A stretch of 58,403 bases of DNA from Fictibacillus gelatini DSM 15865 (GCF_000430745.1 NZ_AUMP01000029.1:1-58403), one strand, 5' to 3'; counted from the stretch's first letter, positions 1 to 11,499 are shown. Numbers and translations: made by a program. The notes: generated by a model not told the origin, from the letters alone.

Positions 1-9
1 TGCCAGGCC
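1..9 (+). rRNA. rrf: 3' end of a 5S rRNA (fragment)
   Basis: The first bases, TGCCAGGC, match the usual 3' end of Bacillus 5S rRNA and are followed at once by an intrinsic terminator. In B. subtilis an rRNA operon lies directly upstream of ctsR. Only a handful of bases are visible, so this rests on context as much as on sequence. Confidence 0.5.
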
Positions 10-15
10 AATTGA

Positions 16-48
16 GACTCCGTTGGATTTTCCAGCGGAGTCTTTTTG
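16..48 (+). terminator. Intrinsic terminator of the upstream rRNA operon
   Basis: A 12-bp stem (GACTCCGTTGGA with TCCAGCGGAGTC, one G-U pair) is closed by a very short loop and followed by TTTTTGTT. Its place directly after the 5S-like tail suggests it ends an rrn operon. Confidence 0.8.
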
Positions 49-155
49 TTGTTCCAAAAGAAAAAACCTTGATTGTTTAAGGTATTCTTTAAAGAATTTG
101 AAGTATTTTGGCGGTTAAATGGGCAGGGAATCGGCAATAATGTTTAGCTAGAAAG

Positions 156-185
156 TTGCAAAAAGAACCGGTCACTCGATATAAT
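156..185 (+). promoter_or_regulatory. SigA-type promoter of the ctsR operon
   Basis: TTGCAA (156-161) and a perfect TATAAT (180-185) are separated by 18 bp. Transcription should start near 192, directly before the CtsR operator, so bound CtsR would block the polymerase. The stretch 49-155 upstream shows no gene. Confidence 0.75.
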
Positions 186-195
186 AAAAGTACAA

Positions 196-212
196 AGTCA
201 AAGATAGTCAAA
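196..212 (+). promoter_or_regulatory. CtsR operator (tandem heptad repeat)
   Basis: AGTCAAA-GAT-AGTCAAA exactly fits the known CtsR consensus RGTCAAA-NAN-RGTCAAA. It lies just downstream of the predicted transcription start. A third, partial AGTCAA copy follows at 212-217 and overlaps the second heptad by one base. Confidence 0.92.
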
Positions 213-276
213 GTCAATTTGCGAGTAACATTCCTGTTAAATTCTTTGATTACTGCTAAACGGAAGGGGGGAGAGG

Positions 277-744
277 ATGAAAAACATATCGGATATTATT
301 GAAGAGTATCTAAAACAAATTTTAGCCAATGCAAAGGAACGAGCGATAGAAATTAAACGAACCGATATTGCGGAAAAATTCCAATGTGTCCCTTCCCAAA
401 TTAATTATGTCATTAATACAAGATTTACGGTTGAGAAAGGCTTCTTAGTTGAAAGCAAAAGAGGCGGTGGCGGTTACATTCGAATAATGAAAGTCCAAAC
501 TGAGGATTATGTCGATCTTATTGACCAATTGCTTGTTCTCATCGGAGATCATATTTCACAAGCGAATGCCGAAAATGTTATTGTCAGGCTGCACGAAGAA
601 CAAGTTATTTCTGAAAGGGAAGCACGGATTATGTTAAGCGTGATAAACCGTTCTGTGCTCACGATCGACCTTCCGAAACGCGATCAGCTAAGGGCTGAAC
701 TTTTAAAAGCGATGATCCACACATTAAAATATAGAACCAGATAA
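277..744 (+). CDS. ctsR: CtsR, transcriptional repressor of class III heat-shock genes
   Basis: Dimeric winged-helix repressor of the clp genes that binds tandem heptads and acts as a protein thermometer. The 155-residue protein has the family's usual length. The N-terminal DNA-binding domain contains the glycine-rich wing RGGGGYIRI, with Arg62 at the position modified by the arginine kinase McsB in related species. The ATG follows a strong SD (GGAAGGGGGGAG). It is first in ctsR-mcsA-mcsB-clpC and has a consensus CtsR site in its own promoter, so it is autorepressed. Confidence 0.98.
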   Translation: MKNISDIIEEYLKQILANAKERAIEIKRTDIAEKFQCVPSQINYVINTRFTVEKGFLVESKRGGGGYIRIMKVQTEDYVDLIDQLLVLIGDHISQANAENVIVRLHEEQVISEREARIMLSVINRSVLTIDLPKRDQLRAELLKAMIHTLKYRTR

Positions 745-781
745 GTTCGGTTCACATTTACTAATTAGGGAGGGAGAAATC

Positions 782-1315
782 ATGTATTGTCAGGAATGTC
801 ATGAACGCCCCGCGACACTTCATTTTACAAAAATTCTAAACGGCAAAAAAATGGAGTTTCATATCTGTGAACATTGTGCAAAAGAAAAAGGAGAATTTAT
901 TCCGGGGTCGAATACTTTTTCTATCCACCAATTATTATCCGGTTTGCTTCATGGGGATCCTTACTTTTCAGACAATACGTCTTCAGAATTTATTCAGCCA
1001 TCGCTTAAATGTGAGCGATGCGGAATGACGTATTACCAGTTTGCCAAAGTTGGGCGCTTTGGCTGCAGCAACTGTTATGATGTATTTGATCCAAAACTTG
1101 ATCCAATATTAAAACGGGTTCATGGCGGAAATACAAGGCATGCGGGCAAAATCCCACTTCGAATCGGCAATCATCTTCAAGAAAAAAGGCGATTGGAAAC
1201 TTTGAAGCAAGAGATGCAACAGTATGTGATGCAAGAAGAGTTTGAAAAAGCGGCCGAAATTCGGGATCAAATTCGGAACATAGAAAAACGTATTCAGAAA
1301 GGGAAGGGGGAGTAA
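782..1315 (+). CDS. mcsA: McsA, zinc-binding activator of the arginine kinase McsB
   Basis: McsA activates McsB and helps deliver substrates to ClpC. The 177-residue protein has one treble-clef-like zinc site near the N-terminus (Cys3, Cys6, Cys29, Cys32), a second CxxC pair set around residues 79-100 (CERC and CSNC), and a C-terminal UVR-type coiled coil (EEFEKAAEIRDQIRNIE). An AGGGAGG SD precedes the ATG. It lies 37 bp after ctsR and 6 bp before mcsB, so the pair should be translated together. Confidence 0.97.
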   Translation: MYCQECHERPATLHFTKILNGKKMEFHICEHCAKEKGEFIPGSNTFSIHQLLSGLLHGDPYFSDNTSSEFIQPSLKCERCGMTYYQFAKVGRFGCSNCYDVFDPKLDPILKRVHGGNTRHAGKIPLRIGNHLQEKRRLETLKQEMQQYVMQEEFEKAAEIRDQIRNIEKRIQKGKGE

Positions 1316-1321
1316 TACTCT

Positions 1322-2392
1322 ATGTCACTTGAACGTTTTATAAGTGAAGCCATTTGTCCCTGGATGAAAAAAGAAGGTCCGGATTCAGATATTGTTTTAA
1401 GCAGCCGAATCCGTTTAGCACGAAACTTAAAAGATTATATTTTTCCTACACTTGCTTCAAAAAATGAAGCAGAGAGTGTTATTCAAACGATCGAAAAGGG
1501 TATAAAAGATCAAACGTATAGCACCATCGGGAATTTTGAATTGTTATACATGGATGCGTTAAAGCCAAATGAAAAAAGAGTATTTGTAGAAAAACATTTA
1601 ATTAGCCCACATTTGGCTGAACAATCCCGGTATGGGGCAGTTTTATTAAATAATGACGAATCGGTAAGCATTATGATTAACGAGGAAGACCATATTCGCA
1701 TTCAATGCCTTTTCCCCGGGTTCCAACTGAGGGAAGCATTAACACTTGCAAATGGAATTGATGATTGGATTGAACAAAGGGTCGATTATGCTTTTGATGA
1801 ACACCGGGGTTACTTGACAAGTTGTCCGACCAATGTCGGTACGGGCCTGCGGGCTTCCGTCATGATGCATCTTCCCGCTCTTGTATTAACAAAGCAAATG
1901 AGCCGCATTATTCCGGCCATCAATCAACTTGGGTTAGTGGTGAGAGGCATTTACGGGGAAGGAACAGAAGCGCAAGGCAATATCTTTCAAATCTCTAACC
2001 AGATGACATTAGGAAAATCAGAAGAAGATATTATCGAGGATTTGCACAGTGTTGTCATGCAATTGATTCAGCAAGAAAGAGTTGCCCGGAAGACGTTATA
2101 TGACAGCTTAAAAGTTCAATTGGAAGACCGTATTTTTCGATCCTATGGAGTTCTAGCCAATAGCCGTATCATTTCGTCAAAAGAAGCTGCCAAATGCTTG
2201 TCCGATGTTCGTTTAGGTATTGATTTAGGCCTCATAAAAGGATTGTCGCAATCGATTTTAAATGAACTTATGATACTTACACAGCCCGGGTTTTTGCAGC
2301 AATATTCGGGTGAATCACTCGATCCGGATGAGCGGGACATAAAAAGGGCCGCCCTCATTCGTGAACGATTAAAATTAGAAAACAACGCTTAA
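1322..2392 (+). CDS. mcsB: McsB, protein-arginine kinase
   Basis: Phosphoguanidino-kinase-fold enzyme that phosphorylates arginines in CtsR and in proteins marked for ClpCP degradation. Visible family signatures are [10 protein letters not shown] near residue 30, the NEEDHIRIQ segment near residue 120, and [12 protein letters not shown] near residue 168. Length is 356 residues, against about 363 in B. subtilis. The SD GGGGGAG lies 9 bp upstream of the ATG. Co-expression with mcsA and clpC matches its role as the labelling step of stress proteolysis. Confidence 0.97.
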   Translation: MSLERFISEAICPWMKKEGPDSDIVLSSRIRLARNLKDYIFPTLASKNEAESVIQTIEKGIKDQTYSTIGNFELLYMDALKPNEKRVFVEKHLISPHLAEQSRYGAVLLNNDESVSIMINEEDHIRIQCLFPGFQLREALTLANGIDDWIEQRVDYAFDEHRGYLTSCPTNVGTGLRASVMMHLPALVLTKQMSRIIPAINQLGLVVRGIYGEGTEAQGNIFQISNQMTLGKSEEDIIEDLHSVVMQLIQQERVARKTLYDSLKVQLEDRIFRSYGVLANSRIISSKEAAKCLSDVRLGIDLGLIKGLSQSILNELMILTQPGFLQQYSGESLDPDERDIKRAALIRERLKLENNA

Positions 2393-2445
2393 CGTTTTTG
2401 TTCGCAATTTTGAAAGTAACTAAAAACTTAGGAGAGTGATTGAAT

Positions 2446-4878
2446 ATGATGTTTGGGCGATTTACTGAACGAGCACAAAAAGTATTGGCGCTTGCGCAAG
2501 AAGAAGCCATTCGTTTAGGCCACAACAATGTTGGCACCGAGCATGTGTTACTTGGTCTCATCCGCGAAGGGGAAGGGATTGCAGCTAAGGCATTGCACGT
2601 ATTGGGCCTCGGGCCTGAGAAAATTCAAAAGGAAGTAGAAGCTTTAATTGGACGCGGGCAGGAAAACGTTCAAACCATTCATTACACTCCACGTGCTAAA
2701 AAAGTCATTGAGTTATCAATGGATGAGGCGCGAAAACTCGGCCATTCATATGTTGGCACCGAGCATATTCTACTAGGATTGATCCGTGAAGGAGAAGGGG
2801 TCGCTGCCCGTGTATTGAATAACCTTGGGGTAAGCTTAAACAAAGCCAGGCAGCAAGTGCTTCAACTTCTCGGAAGCAATGAAGCTTCTTCCGGACACCG
2901 GGGTTCATCTGCAAGTGCAAACACTCCGACATTAGACAGCCTCGCCCGAGACTTAACGGCAATTGCAAAGGATGGCAGCCTTGATCCTGTCATCGGCCGG
3001 GCAAAAGAAATTCAACGCGTGATTGAAGTGTTAAGCCGTCGGACGAAAAATAACCCGGTTTTAATTGGGGAGCCTGGAGTAGGGAAAACGGCAATTGCCG
3101 AAGGTCTCGCCCAACAAATCATTAATAATGAAGTGCCAGAAACACTTCGCGACAAGCGGGTTATGACGTTAGACATGGGGACAGTTGTTGCCGGAACAAA
3201 ATACCGCGGCGAATTTGAGGATCGTTTGAAAAAAGTAATGGACGAAATTCGCCAGGCCGGAAATATTATTTTATTCATCGACGAACTCCATACTTTGATC
3301 GGTGCAGGAGGGGCAGAAGGCGCTATCGATGCTTCGAATATTTTAAAACCGGCCCTTGCCCGCGGGGAACTGCAATGTATCGGTGCAACGACGTTAGATG
3401 AATACCGTAAATATATTGAAAAAGATGCGGCGCTTGAACGGCGCTTTCAGCCGATTACGGTGGATGAGCCGACAAAAGAGGAAAGCATTCAAATTCTTGA
3501 AGGATTACGTGACCGCTATGAAGCTCACCATCGCGTAACAATTACAGATGAAGCGATTGAAGCGGCGGTTACATTATCCGATCGTTACATTTCCGATCGT
3601 TTCTTACCGGATAAAGCGATTGATTTAATTGATGAAGCAGCATCAAAAGTAAGGCTGCGTTCGTATACGGCACCGCCGAATTTAAAAGAATTAGAGCAAA
3701 AGCTTGAAGAGGTCAGGAAAGAAAAAGATGCAGCCGTTCAAAGCCAGGAGTTTGAAAAAGCAGCTTCCCTGCGCGATACGGAGCAGCGTTTGCGTGAAGA
3801 AGTAGAACAAACCAAAAATTTATGGAAAGAAAAACAGGGTAAAGAAAATACGGAAGTAACACCAGAAGACATTGCCCAGGTCGTTTCTAGCTGGACGGGG
3901 GTTCCGGTGTCGAAGCTGGCGGAGGAAGAAACAGAACGTCTGTTAAAATTAGAGGAAATTCTTCATAGCCGCGTCATTGGCCAGGAAGAAGCCGTACAGT
4001 CGATTTCCAAAGCCATTCGCAGGGCGCGGGCCGGCTTAAAAGATCCAAAACGGCCGATCGGTTCTTTCATTTTCCTCGGGCCAACAGGCGTAGGGAAAAC
4101 GGAGCTTGCAAGAGCTGTAGCCGAAGCGCTCTTTGGGGATGAAGATGCAATTATTCGTATTGACATGTCTGAGTACATGGAGAAACATACAACATCTCGT
4201 CTCGTTGGTTCGCCTCCGGGGTATGTCGGCCATGAAGAAGGCGGACAATTGACTGAAAAAGTTCGCCGCAAGCCTTATTCGGTTATCTTGTTGGATGAAA
4301 TTGAAAAAGCTCACCCTGAAGTGTTCAATATTTTACTTCAAGTTCTTGAAGATGGCCGATTAACGGATTCAAAAGGAAGAACTGTCGATTTTAGAAATAC
4401 TGTTGTTATTATGACATCCAATGTCGGCGCAAGCACGCTCAAACGCAATCGTTCACTCGGATTTACGGTTCACAGTGAAGACCAAAAATATAACGACATG
4501 AAATCAAAAGTGATGGATGAGCTAAAACGTTCCTTTAGACCGGAGTTTTTAAACCGGATCGACGAGATTATCGTCTTCCATGCACTTGAAAAAGAGCATT
4601 TAAAGAAAATTATTACACTAATGTCCGAGTCGCTCTCTAAACGGCTAAAAGATCAGGGCATTGATATTGAAATCACAGATGCTGCACTTGATAAAATTAC
4701 AGAGGAAGGATACGATCCGGAATACGGTGCACGACCGCTTCGCCGGGCACTGCAACGTAAAATTGAAGACCGCCTGTCCGAAGAATTACTAAAAGGTACG
4801 ATTTCCAAAGGGCAGACGGTAAAAATAGACGTAACGGATAACGATTTTGTTGTTGAAGCTGTTGGCGTAAATTCATAA
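2446..4878 (+). CDS. clpC: ClpC, AAA+ unfoldase of the ClpCP protease
   Basis: Hexameric Hsp100 ATPase that unfolds substrates, including arginine-phosphorylated ones, into ClpP. It has two N-terminal Clp repeats (about 1-150), Walker A GEPGVGKT near 208, a UVR-like middle domain near 420-455 where McsA/MecA adaptors act, a second Walker A GPTGVGKT near 545, and an LGF ClpP-binding loop near 670. I place the start at ATG 2446 (MMFGRF), which gives 810 residues as in B. subtilis. An in-frame TTG at 2440 would add two residues but sits only 5 bp from the SD. Confidence 0.97.
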   Translation: MMFGRFTERAQKVLALAQEEAIRLGHNNVGTEHVLLGLIREGEGIAAKALHVLGLGPEKIQKEVEALIGRGQENVQTIHYTPRAKKVIELSMDEARKLGHSYVGTEHILLGLIREGEGVAARVLNNLGVSLNKARQQVLQLLGSNEASSGHRGSSASANTPTLDSLARDLTAIAKDGSLDPVIGRAKEIQRVIEVLSRRTKNNPVLIGEPGVGKTAIAEGLAQQIINNEVPETLRDKRVMTLDMGTVVAGTKYRGEFEDRLKKVMDEIRQAGNIILFIDELHTLIGAGGAEGAIDASNILKPALARGELQCIGATTLDEYRKYIEKDAALERRFQPITVDEPTKEESIQILEGLRDRYEAHHRVTITDEAIEAAVTLSDRYISDRFLPDKAIDLIDEAASKVRLRSYTAPPNLKELEQKLEEVRKEKDAAVQSQEFEKAASLRDTEQRLREEVEQTKNLWKEKQGKENTEVTPEDIAQVVSSWTGVPVSKLAEEETERLLKLEEILHSRVIGQEEAVQSISKAIRRARAGLKDPKRPIGSFIFLGPTGVGKTELARAVAEALFGDEDAIIRIDMSEYMEKHTTSRLVGSPPGYVGHEEGGQLTEKVRRKPYSVILLDEIEKAHPEVFNILLQVLEDGRLTDSKGRTVDFRNTVVIMTSNVGASTLKRNRSLGFTVHSEDQKYNDMKSKVMDELKRSFRPEFLNRIDEIIVFHALEKEHLKKIITLMSESLSKRLKDQGIDIEITDAALDKITEEGYDPEYGARPLRRALQRKIEDRLSEELLKGTISKGQTVKIDVTDNDFVVEAVGVNS

Positions 4879-4887
4879 ACTGGCCAG

Positions 4888-4917
4888 ACCCGGAAGAGAG
4901 TATCTTCCGGGTTTTTG
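4888..4917 (+). terminator. Terminator of the ctsR-clpC operon
   Basis: A perfect 10-bp stem, ACCCGGAAGA with TCTTCCGGGT, is followed by TTTTTGT. It lies 9 bp after the clpC stop and separates the CtsR regulon from radA. Confidence 0.9.
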
Positions 4918-4982
4918 TCGAATCTTAATAGAAAATTATTATGCATTTTTATTATCTCGAATTGGAAAGGGCTGTTAGGTTT

Positions 4983-5011
4983 TTGTTAATATAAAATAAA
5001 TAGGATATATA
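4983..5011 (+). promoter_or_regulatory. Candidate SigA promoter for radA
   Basis: TTGTTA and TATATA are separated by 17 bp in the AT-rich gap between the clpC terminator and radA. Both hexamers match consensus in 4-5 of 6 positions. The region is AT-rich, so chance matches are likely. Confidence 0.4.
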
Positions 5012-5051
5012 AAAACGAAATGTATAGATCATTATTAGTAGAGGAGAAAAA

Positions 5052-6416
5052 ATGGCCAAAGCGAAATCGATATTTATGTGCCAGGAATGCGGATACGAAT
5101 CGCCTAAATGGATGGGCAGATGCCCCGGATGCGGCGAGTGGAATAAAATGGTCGAAGAAGTAATAAAGCCTGCCGGACCGACTCGCGGATTGACTTCTGA
5201 AACGAAGTCCGCTCAAAAGCCGCAATCCATCATTGAAGTGAAAAGCGAGGCGGAAGCGCGCATTCATACTCATTATTCAGAATTAAACCGTGTGCTTGGC
5301 GGTGGAATTGTTCCGGGTTCTTTAATTTTAGTCGGAGGAGACCCCGGGATTGGAAAATCAACGCTTCTGCTGCAAACATCAGCGCAACTGGCCGACTTAA
5401 AATTGAAAGTCCTTTATATATCAGGTGAGGAATCGGTGAAGCAAACGAAATTGCGTGCCGACCGTTTAAATATTGCAGTAGAAGATTTATTTGTTCTTGC
5501 GGAAACCGACCTTGCGTTAATCGAAAAGGCGGTAGATGAACTCCAGCCTGCGGTCGTCATCATCGACTCTATCCAAACCGTTTACCGTTCTGAAGTGACA
5601 TCCGCACCAGGAAGTGTTTCGCAGGTGAGGGAATGTACAGGTCATTTTATGCGGATTGCGAAAACGAAAGGAATCGCCATTTTTATTGTCGGACATGTGA
5701 CGAAAGAAGGTTCAATCGCCGGTCCGCGGCTTTTAGAACATATGGTTGATGCCGTCCTTTATTTTGAAGGGGAGCGTCATCATACGTTTCGAATTTTACG
5801 GGCGGTAAAGAACCGTTTCGGGTCAACGAATGAAATCGGAGTATTTGAAATGAAAGAAATGGGTCTAACCGAAGTGTTAAATCCTTCTGAAATCTTTCTT
5901 GAAGAACGGTCGAAAGGGATGGCAGGTTCAACGGTTGTTGCCTCGTTGGAAGGAACGAGACCGATGCTTGTTGAAATTCAAGCTTTAATCACGCCGACTA
6001 GCTTTGGAAATCCAAGAAGGATGGCAACCGGGATAGACCACAATCGAGTTTCGCTGCTTATGGCTGTTCTTGAAAAAAGGGTCGGTCTGCTACTGCAAAA
6101 CCAGGATGCCTATTTAAATGTGGCTGGAGGTGTTCGTTTGGATGAGCCCGCGATTGATTTAGCCATTGCGGTAAGCGTCGCTTCAAGTTTTAGAGATGTT
6201 CCCACACGCCCGACGGATTGTATAATAGGTGAAGTAGGGTTAACAGGGGAGGTTCGTCGCGTTTCCCGTATTGAACAGCGGATCCATGAAGCGGCAAAAT
6301 TGGGGTTTGAGCGGGCCATTATCCCCGATAAAAACCTTGGTGGATGGACAGTACCAAAAGGAATCAAAGTAATCGGAGTGTCTACTGTAGAAGAAGCTCT
6401 GCAGTTTGCGCTTTAG
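5052..6416 (+). CDS. radA: RadA/Sms, DNA-repair branch-migration ATPase
   Basis: RecA-like helicase that promotes branch migration during recombination and repair. The 454-residue protein has an N-terminal C4 zinc finger (Cys10, Cys13, Cys24, Cys27), Walker [11 protein letters not shown] near 95, the RadA-specific KNRFG motif near 254, and a C-terminal Lon-protease-like domain. The SD GAGGAG precedes the ATG. As in other bacilli it is followed by disA, whose product RadA is known to interact with. Confidence 0.97.
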   Translation: MAKAKSIFMCQECGYESPKWMGRCPGCGEWNKMVEEVIKPAGPTRGLTSETKSAQKPQSIIEVKSEAEARIHTHYSELNRVLGGGIVPGSLILVGGDPGIGKSTLLLQTSAQLADLKLKVLYISGEESVKQTKLRADRLNIAVEDLFVLAETDLALIEKAVDELQPAVVIIDSIQTVYRSEVTSAPGSVSQVRECTGHFMRIAKTKGIAIFIVGHVTKEGSIAGPRLLEHMVDAVLYFEGERHHTFRILRAVKNRFGSTNEIGVFEMKEMGLTEVLNPSEIFLEERSKGMAGSTVVASLEGTRPMLVEIQALITPTSFGNPRRMATGIDHNRVSLLMAVLEKRVGLLLQNQDAYLNVAGGVRLDEPAIDLAIAVSVASSFRDVPTRPTDCIIGEVGLTGEVRRVSRIEQRIHEAAKLGFERAIIPDKNLGGWTVPKGIKVIGVSTVEEALQFAL

Positions 6417-6497
6417 ACCGATAATCATTAATCTCATTTGAGCGAAAGAACGAAGGGGCTTAAATTGCAGCCACTGAAGTGAAAGAAGGGTTAAGCA

Positions 6498-7571
6498 ATG
6501 GATCATACGGTAAAAGAAACGATCATAAGCGAAATGCTTAAGTTTGTTGCGCCGGGAACACCGCTTCGGGAAGGAATAGACAATGTCCTTCGTGCGAATA
6601 CGGGTGGACTAATTGTTGTTGGATATAATGATAAAGTGACGCAGCTTGTAGAAGGCGGTTTTTCCATTAACTGCAAATACTCTCCTGCAGCCCTTTATGA
6701 ATTGGCGAAGATGGACGGTGCAATTATTTTAAATGAAGATGCAGGTCGAATTTTATATGCAAACACACAACTTGTGCCCGATACGTCGATTCCTTCAAGT
6801 GAAACGGGTATTCGCCATCGGACAGCTGAACGGGTAGCCAGGCAAACGGGGAATCTGGTCATTTCCATTTCCCAGAGGCGTAACGTCATTACATTATATC
6901 AAGGGTTAATACGATATTCTTTAAAAGACATTGGCGTTATTTTAACGAAGGCCAATCAGGCCATCCAAACACTTGAAAAATATAAAGTCGTCTATGATCA
7001 GAGCGTAACGAATCTCGGCGCGCTTGAATTTGAGGAGCTTGTGACGTTCCAGGAAGTCTCTCAAGTCATTCATCGCATTGAAATGGTTCTAAGGATAAAA
7101 AATGAAATCATAAAATATGTAAATGAACTTGGTGTCGAAGGGCGGCTAATTCGCATGCAAATGGAAGAATTGGTCGGTGAGATTGAAGATGAGGCGGTTC
7201 TTTTAATTAAAGACTATATGAAAGATAAGAAGCAGGATCCCCATCATATTCTTCGCCAATTAAAAAAGATTTCAAGTGAGGAACTATTTGATGAAAATGT
7301 CATTGCCAAACTGCTTGGTTATTCTCAGTCGATAAGCCATCAGGAGGAGCCGATTTACCCAAGAGGGTACCGGATTCTATCGAAAATCCCGAGATTGCCT
7401 TCATTGATCGTTGAAAATTTAACGGATACTTTTGAAAATTTGCCTCATATTCTTCGGGCATCGATCAAAGATTTGGATGAAGTGGAAGGAATCGGGGAAA
7501 TCCGTGCGAAAAAAATAAAGGATGGCCTAAAAAGAATTCAAGAACAGCTTTTTGTAGACAGGCATATATAA
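6498..7571 (+). CDS. disA: DisA, DNA-integrity scanning diadenylate cyclase
   Basis: Makes cyclic di-AMP from two ATP and scans DNA for lesions, delaying sporulation when it stalls. The 357-residue protein has the N-terminal DAC domain with its DGA motif (about 73-75) and RHR motif (about 106-108), a helical spine, and a C-terminal helix-hairpin-helix DNA-binding domain ([19 protein letters not shown]). Length matches the family. The SD GAAGGG is about 9 bp upstream. It lies 81 bp after radA without a terminator, so it is probably co-transcribed. Confidence 0.97.
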   Translation: MDHTVKETIISEMLKFVAPGTPLREGIDNVLRANTGGLIVVGYNDKVTQLVEGGFSINCKYSPAALYELAKMDGAIILNEDAGRILYANTQLVPDTSIPSSETGIRHRTAERVARQTGNLVISISQRRNVITLYQGLIRYSLKDIGVILTKANQAIQTLEKYKVVYDQSVTNLGALEFEELVTFQEVSQVIHRIEMVLRIKNEIIKYVNELGVEGRLIRMQMEELVGEIEDEAVLLIKDYMKDKKQDPHHILRQLKKISSEELFDENVIAKLLGYSQSISHQEEPIYPRGYRILSKIPRLPSLIVENLTDTFENLPHILRASIKDLDEVEGIGEIRAKKIKDGLKRIQEQLFVDRHI

Positions 7572-7646
7572 ATTTTTATGAAAATAATGATCTGATGTTT
7601 TCAAATACGGCATTCTGTAAATAATGATTAGGGGAGGTGAAAACGC

Positions 7647-8738
7647 ATGCTAAAAAGATTTGTTCAACTGTTTTTCGTTGTTGTCGGCGGCATGCTCGGT
7701 TTTTTATTTGTACCTGACCTTATCCGGATATTAAATATAGGGAATGTGCCGTCACAATTAACGTCTGCATATGCCGGAGCTGTCATTGGTGCACTTATTT
7801 TCTTTTTATTAACATTTTGGATCTCTGACTATATTGTCGGATTGATTCGCTGGGTAGAGGAAACCCTTGTTAAAGCCCCGGTTGCGGAAGTATTATTTGG
7901 AACGTTAGGATTAATTATTGGACTTATTGTTGCCTATTTTGGTTCAATACAATTAAATCATGTAAGCATTCCAGTTGTGAGTTCGGTTTTGCCATTCTTT
8001 ATTACATTTTTATTAGGTTACCTTGGATTCCAGGTCGGTTTTAAGAAACGAGAGGAACTCGGCTCGTTATTTTCGCTTAATCGCGCAGGAAAAGAACGGA
8101 AAAAAGAAGCGGAAGAAGAAAAGAAACGGAATAAATACAAGATCCTTGATACGAGCGTTATCATTGACGGACGAATAGCGGATATTTGCCAGACCGGGTT
8201 TTTGGAAGGTCCGCTTATTATTCCCCGGTTTGTATTGGAAGAGCTGCAGCATATCGCTGATTCCTCGGATGTATTAAAAAGGAATCGCGGAAGAAGAGGG
8301 CTTGATATTTTAAACCGGATTCAAAAGGAGCTATCTATTAAGGTTGAAATCTATGAGGGAGATTTCGAGGAAGTATCCGAAGTCGACAGCAAACTAGTGA
8401 AACTCGCGCAGCTTTTATCCGGTATCGTCGTGACGAACGATTTTAATTTAAATAAAGTTTGCGAGCTTCAAAATGTGTTAGTATTAAATATAAATGATCT
8501 GGCTAATGCAGTAAAGCCCGTTGTACTTCCTGGAGAAGAATTAGTCGTTCAAGTCATTAAAGATGGAAAAGAGCACAACCAGGGTGTTGGCTATTTGGAT
8601 GACGGCACGATGATCGTCGTTGAAGAAGGGCGTAATTATATCGGAAAGACAATTGATGTCCTTGTGACAAGTGTCCTTCAGACATCAGCAGGGAGAATGA
8701 TATTCGCCAAGCCAAAGCTGCTTGAGAAAGCATTGTAA
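7647..8738 (+). CDS. yacL: YacL, membrane protein with PIN and TRAM domains
   Basis: Function unproven; the fold suggests a membrane-anchored ribonuclease or RNA-binding protein. The first ~135 residues hold four hydrophobic segments, followed by a lysine-rich linker. A PIN nuclease domain starts at ILDTSVIID near residue 166, with a further conserved acidic residue in [10 protein letters not shown], and a TRAM-type RNA-binding tail ends the protein. A strong SD (AGGGGAGGTG) precedes the ATG. The position between disA and ispD is conserved in Bacillus. Confidence 0.93.
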   Translation: MLKRFVQLFFVVVGGMLGFLFVPDLIRILNIGNVPSQLTSAYAGAVIGALIFFLLTFWISDYIVGLIRWVEETLVKAPVAEVLFGTLGLIIGLIVAYFGSIQLNHVSIPVVSSVLPFFITFLLGYLGFQVGFKKREELGSLFSLNRAGKERKKEAEEEKKRNKYKILDTSVIIDGRIADICQTGFLEGPLIIPRFVLEELQHIADSSDVLKRNRGRRGLDILNRIQKELSIKVEIYEGDFEEVSEVDSKLVKLAQLLSGIVVTNDFNLNKVCELQNVLVLNINDLANAVKPVVLPGEELVVQVIKDGKEHNQGVGYLDDGTMIVVEEGRNYIGKTIDVLVTSVLQTSAGRMIFAKPKLLEKAL

Positions 8739-8792
8739 TATTTGTTAAATATGTAAAGGTGGACAACTTTACTAAATAGCGGGGTATATTGA

Positions 8793-9488
8793 ATGTCAAT
8801 GTATAGCGTAGTCATTCCCGCCGCCGGGCAAGGGAAGCGAATGAAAGCGGGAAAAAACAAACTATGGATCGAGCTTGCGGGCAAGCCTATCCTTTCTCAT
8901 ACGATACAAGTATTTGAAAACGATCCATGGTGCCGGGAAGTTATACTTGTCGGCAATACAAACGAACTTGATCAATTGGAGCATCTTAAAGCCAGCTATC
9001 AGTTTTGTAAAGTCACCCAGATTGTCCCGGGTGGCGAAGAACGCCAACAGAGCGTGTTTGAAGGTTTGAAACGTTTAACTGGAGACGACTCCATCGTGCT
9101 CATTCATGACGGGGCTCGCCCTTTTATCGGGCAAGATAGCATTCATCAATTGGTTCAGTTAACGGAAAAGACGGGAGCGGCAGTTATCGCCGTTCCCATT
9201 AAAGATACAGTAAAAAAAGTGATGGATCATCAAGTGGTTACAACGATCGATCGCTCAAGCTTGTGGGCTGTCCAAACACCACAAGCTTTTCGTCTGTCTA
9301 TCGTATTTGACGCCCACAAACAGGCTGCCCAGGAAAATTACATCGGCACCGATGACGCAAGCCTGGTTGAGCGGTATGGGCAGACCGTATCCATTGTTGA
9401 AGGAGATTACTTTAACATTAAATTAACGACAGTCGAGGATTTAGTGATTGCAAAAGCGATACTTTCAGAAAGTAGGGGAAAAATATAA
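8793..9488 (+). CDS. ispD: IspD, 2-C-methyl-D-erythritol 4-phosphate cytidylyltransferase
   Basis: Third step of the MEP isoprenoid pathway: joins CTP and MEP to CDP-ME. The 231-residue protein shows the nucleotide-binding loop PAAGQGKRM near residue 9 and the HDGARPF motif near residue 105. A weak SD (GCGGGG) lies 8 bp before the first ATG; a second ATG two codons on is also possible. The stop overlaps the ispF start by one base (TAATG), a typical coupling for two enzymes of one pathway. Confidence 0.97.
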   Translation: MSMYSVVIPAAGQGKRMKAGKNKLWIELAGKPILSHTIQVFENDPWCREVILVGNTNELDQLEHLKASYQFCKVTQIVPGGEERQQSVFEGLKRLTGDDSIVLIHDGARPFIGQDSIHQLVQLTEKTGAAVIAVPIKDTVKKVMDHQVVTTIDRSSLWAVQTPQAFRLSIVFDAHKQAAQENYIGTDDASLVERYGQTVSIVEGDYFNIKLTTVEDLVIAKAILSESRGKI

Positions 9489-9964
9489 TGATTCGTGTTG
9501 GACAAGGGTTTGACGTTCATCAATTAACTGACAATCGTCCATTAATCATTGGCGGTGTGACGATACCGTATGAAAAAGGTTTACTCGGTCATTCGGATGC
9601 AGACGTATTGCTTCATGCCATTACCGATGCCCTTCTAGGGGCGGCTGGTCTCGGGGATATCGGCAAGCATTTTCCGGATACAGACATTGCGTTTAAGGAT
9701 GCGGATTCAAAAAAATTGCTTCTTGATGCATGGAAGCTTGTGAAAGAGAAAGGATATTCTTTCGGCAACGTTGACTGTACCATTATTGCGCAACAACCAA
9801 AAATGGCGCCATACATTGAACAAATGCGTCAGGTGATTGCCTCTATTTTTCAAGTGGAAATCGATCAAGTGAATGTGAAGGCAACAACAACCGAGAAACT
9901 TGGATTTCCGGGCCGTGGGGAAGGTATTGCCGCTCAAGCTATTGTTTTAATTACAAGATCGTAA
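9488..9964 (+). CDS. ispF: IspF, 2-C-methyl-D-erythritol 2,4-cyclodiphosphate synthase
   Basis: Forms the cyclic diphosphate MEcPP from CDP-ME 2-phosphate, releasing CMP. Trimeric zinc enzyme of 158 residues. The metal ligands Asp9 and His11 (GFDVH) and His43 (HSDADVLLH) are present, as is the conserved [12 protein letters not shown] segment. It starts inside the ispD stop codon, so translation is probably coupled. Confidence 0.97.
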   Translation: MIRVGQGFDVHQLTDNRPLIIGGVTIPYEKGLLGHSDADVLLHAITDALLGAAGLGDIGKHFPDTDIAFKDADSKKLLLDAWKLVKEKGYSFGNVDCTIIAQQPKMAPYIEQMRQVIASIFQVEIDQVNVKATTTEKLGFPGRGEGIAAQAIVLITRS

Positions 9965-10001
9965 TAAAATATAAAACAAACGATTATTGGAGTGAAAAAG
10001 A

Positions 10002-11468
10002 ATGTCGAAAGAAGTAAGGGTCCGCTATGCACCGAGCCCAACAGGGAATTTACATATCGGAAATACGAGAACGGCGTTGTTTAATTATTTATTTGCGCGC
10101 CATATGGGTGGGAAGTTCATTGTTCGAATTGAAGATACGGACCAGAAGCGCAATAAAGAAGGCGGAGAAGAAAGCCAATTCAAATATTTGAAATGGTTAG
10201 GCATAGAATGGGACGAAAGTGTTGATGTCGGCGGGGAATATGGCCCTTATCGCCAAATGGAACGACTGGATCGTTATAAAGAGCTTTATGAAGACCTGTT
10301 AGAGCGAGGTCTTGCTTATAAATGTTACTGTACGGAAGAAGAATTGGAACAAGCGCGCGAGGAGCAAATGGCAAAAGGGGAGACTCCTCGTTATTCCGGA
10401 AAATGCCGTCACTTGACAAGGGACGAGCAAGAAGCTTATGAAAAAGAAGGACGCAGGCCAAGCATCCGTTTTGCCGTGCCCGCTGATCGAACGTTTGCAT
10501 TTGACGATATCGTTAAAGGCAATGTATCGTTTGAGTCCAATGACATTGGCGACTTTGTCATTGTAAAAAAAGATGGCATTCCGACTTATAACTTTGCCGT
10601 TGCGGCTGATGACCATGATATGAAGATTTCCCATGTCCTTCGTGGTGATGAGCATATTTCCAACACGCCGAAACAATTGATGGTGTATGATGCATTTGGC
10701 TGGGAGCCGCCAATTTTCGGCCATATGACGTTGATATTGAATGAAAATCGCAAGAAACTAAGCAAGCGAGATGAATCGGTGATCCAGTTTATTGAGCAAT
10801 ATGAGCAATTAGGCTACTTGCCGGAAGCGATGGTTAACTTTATTGCACTGTTAGGGTGGTCGCCGGTAGGAGAAGAAGAGATTTTCAGCATGAAGGAGCT
10901 CATTGAGATTTTCGATCCGGCCCGTTTATCCAAATCACCAGCTGTATTTGATAATCAGAAATTGACATGGGTGAACAATCAATATATGAAAAAGCAAGAC
11001 TTAGAAACGGTTGTGAACCTTGCGCTGCCGCATCTTATTAAAGCGGGGCGTGTAAGTGAACATGTAACAGAAAAAGAACGGGATTGGATCACGAAGCTGG
11101 TTGCCCTTTACAAAGATCAAATGAGCTATGGAGCGGAAATCGTTGAGCTATCGGAAATGTTCTTTAAAGAAATGATTGAATATGACGAGGAAGCACTTAA
11201 CGTTTTAAAAGGGGATACGGTCCCGCAAGTAATGGAATCATTTTTAAACCACGTAAAAGAAAGTGAAAGCTTTGAGCCGGCCGATGTAAAAGCGCTCATT
11301 AAAGCGACACAAAAAGAAACGGGTCAAAAAGGGAAAAACTTATTCATGCCGATTCGTGTCGCAACAACAGGGCAAACCCACGGGCCTGAACTTCCAGACT
11401 CTTTATCATTGCTTGGGAAAGATGTTGTTATTGCTAGATTAGAAAAAGTTTTAAAAGAAATTAGTTAA
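10002..11468 (+). CDS. gltX: Glutamyl-tRNA synthetase (probably non-discriminating)
   Basis: Class I synthetase that charges tRNA-Glu. In Firmicutes lacking GlnRS it also mischarges tRNA-Gln for amidation by GatCAB; that is inferred from family, not seen here. The 488-residue protein has the HIGH motif as LHIGN near residue 17, a Cys/His-rich insertion near 108-135, and the KMSKS motif as KLSKR near 252. The SD TTGGAGTG precedes the ATG. Its stop codon overlaps the -35 box of the next promoter. Confidence 0.97.
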   Translation: MSKEVRVRYAPSPTGNLHIGNTRTALFNYLFARHMGGKFIVRIEDTDQKRNKEGGEESQFKYLKWLGIEWDESVDVGGEYGPYRQMERLDRYKELYEDLLERGLAYKCYCTEEELEQAREEQMAKGETPRYSGKCRHLTRDEQEAYEKEGRRPSIRFAVPADRTFAFDDIVKGNVSFESNDIGDFVIVKKDGIPTYNFAVAADDHDMKISHVLRGDEHISNTPKQLMVYDAFGWEPPIFGHMTLILNENRKKLSKRDESVIQFIEQYEQLGYLPEAMVNFIALLGWSPVGEEEIFSMKELIEIFDPARLSKSPAVFDNQKLTWVNNQYMKKQDLETVVNLALPHLIKAGRVSEHVTEKERDWITKLVALYKDQMSYGAEIVELSEMFFKEMIEYDEEALNVLKGDTVPQVMESFLNHVKESESFEPADVKALIKATQKETGQKGKNLFMPIRVATTGQTHGPELPDSLSLLGKDVVIARLEKVLKEIS

Positions 11469-11493
11469 CATTTTGCTTTATTTGTAATATAGT
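11465..11493 (+). promoter_or_regulatory. SigA promoter of the cysE-cysS operon
   Basis: TTAACA (11465-11470, overlapping the gltX stop) and TATAGT (11488-11493) are 17 bp apart. Transcription would start near 11500, at the head of the T-box leader. Confidence 0.65.
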
Positions 11494-11499
11494 ATAAGA

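Noticed and set aside
75-140. Possible SigB promoter before ctsR (GTTTAA at 75, GGTTAA at 113)
   Set aside because: No GGGTAT-like -10 at the right spacing, although a SigB promoter exists in B. subtilis.
8753-8772. GTAAAG/CTTTAC hairpin before ispD as a control element
   Set aside because: Only 6 AU-rich base pairs; a nearer SD-like sequence lies outside it.
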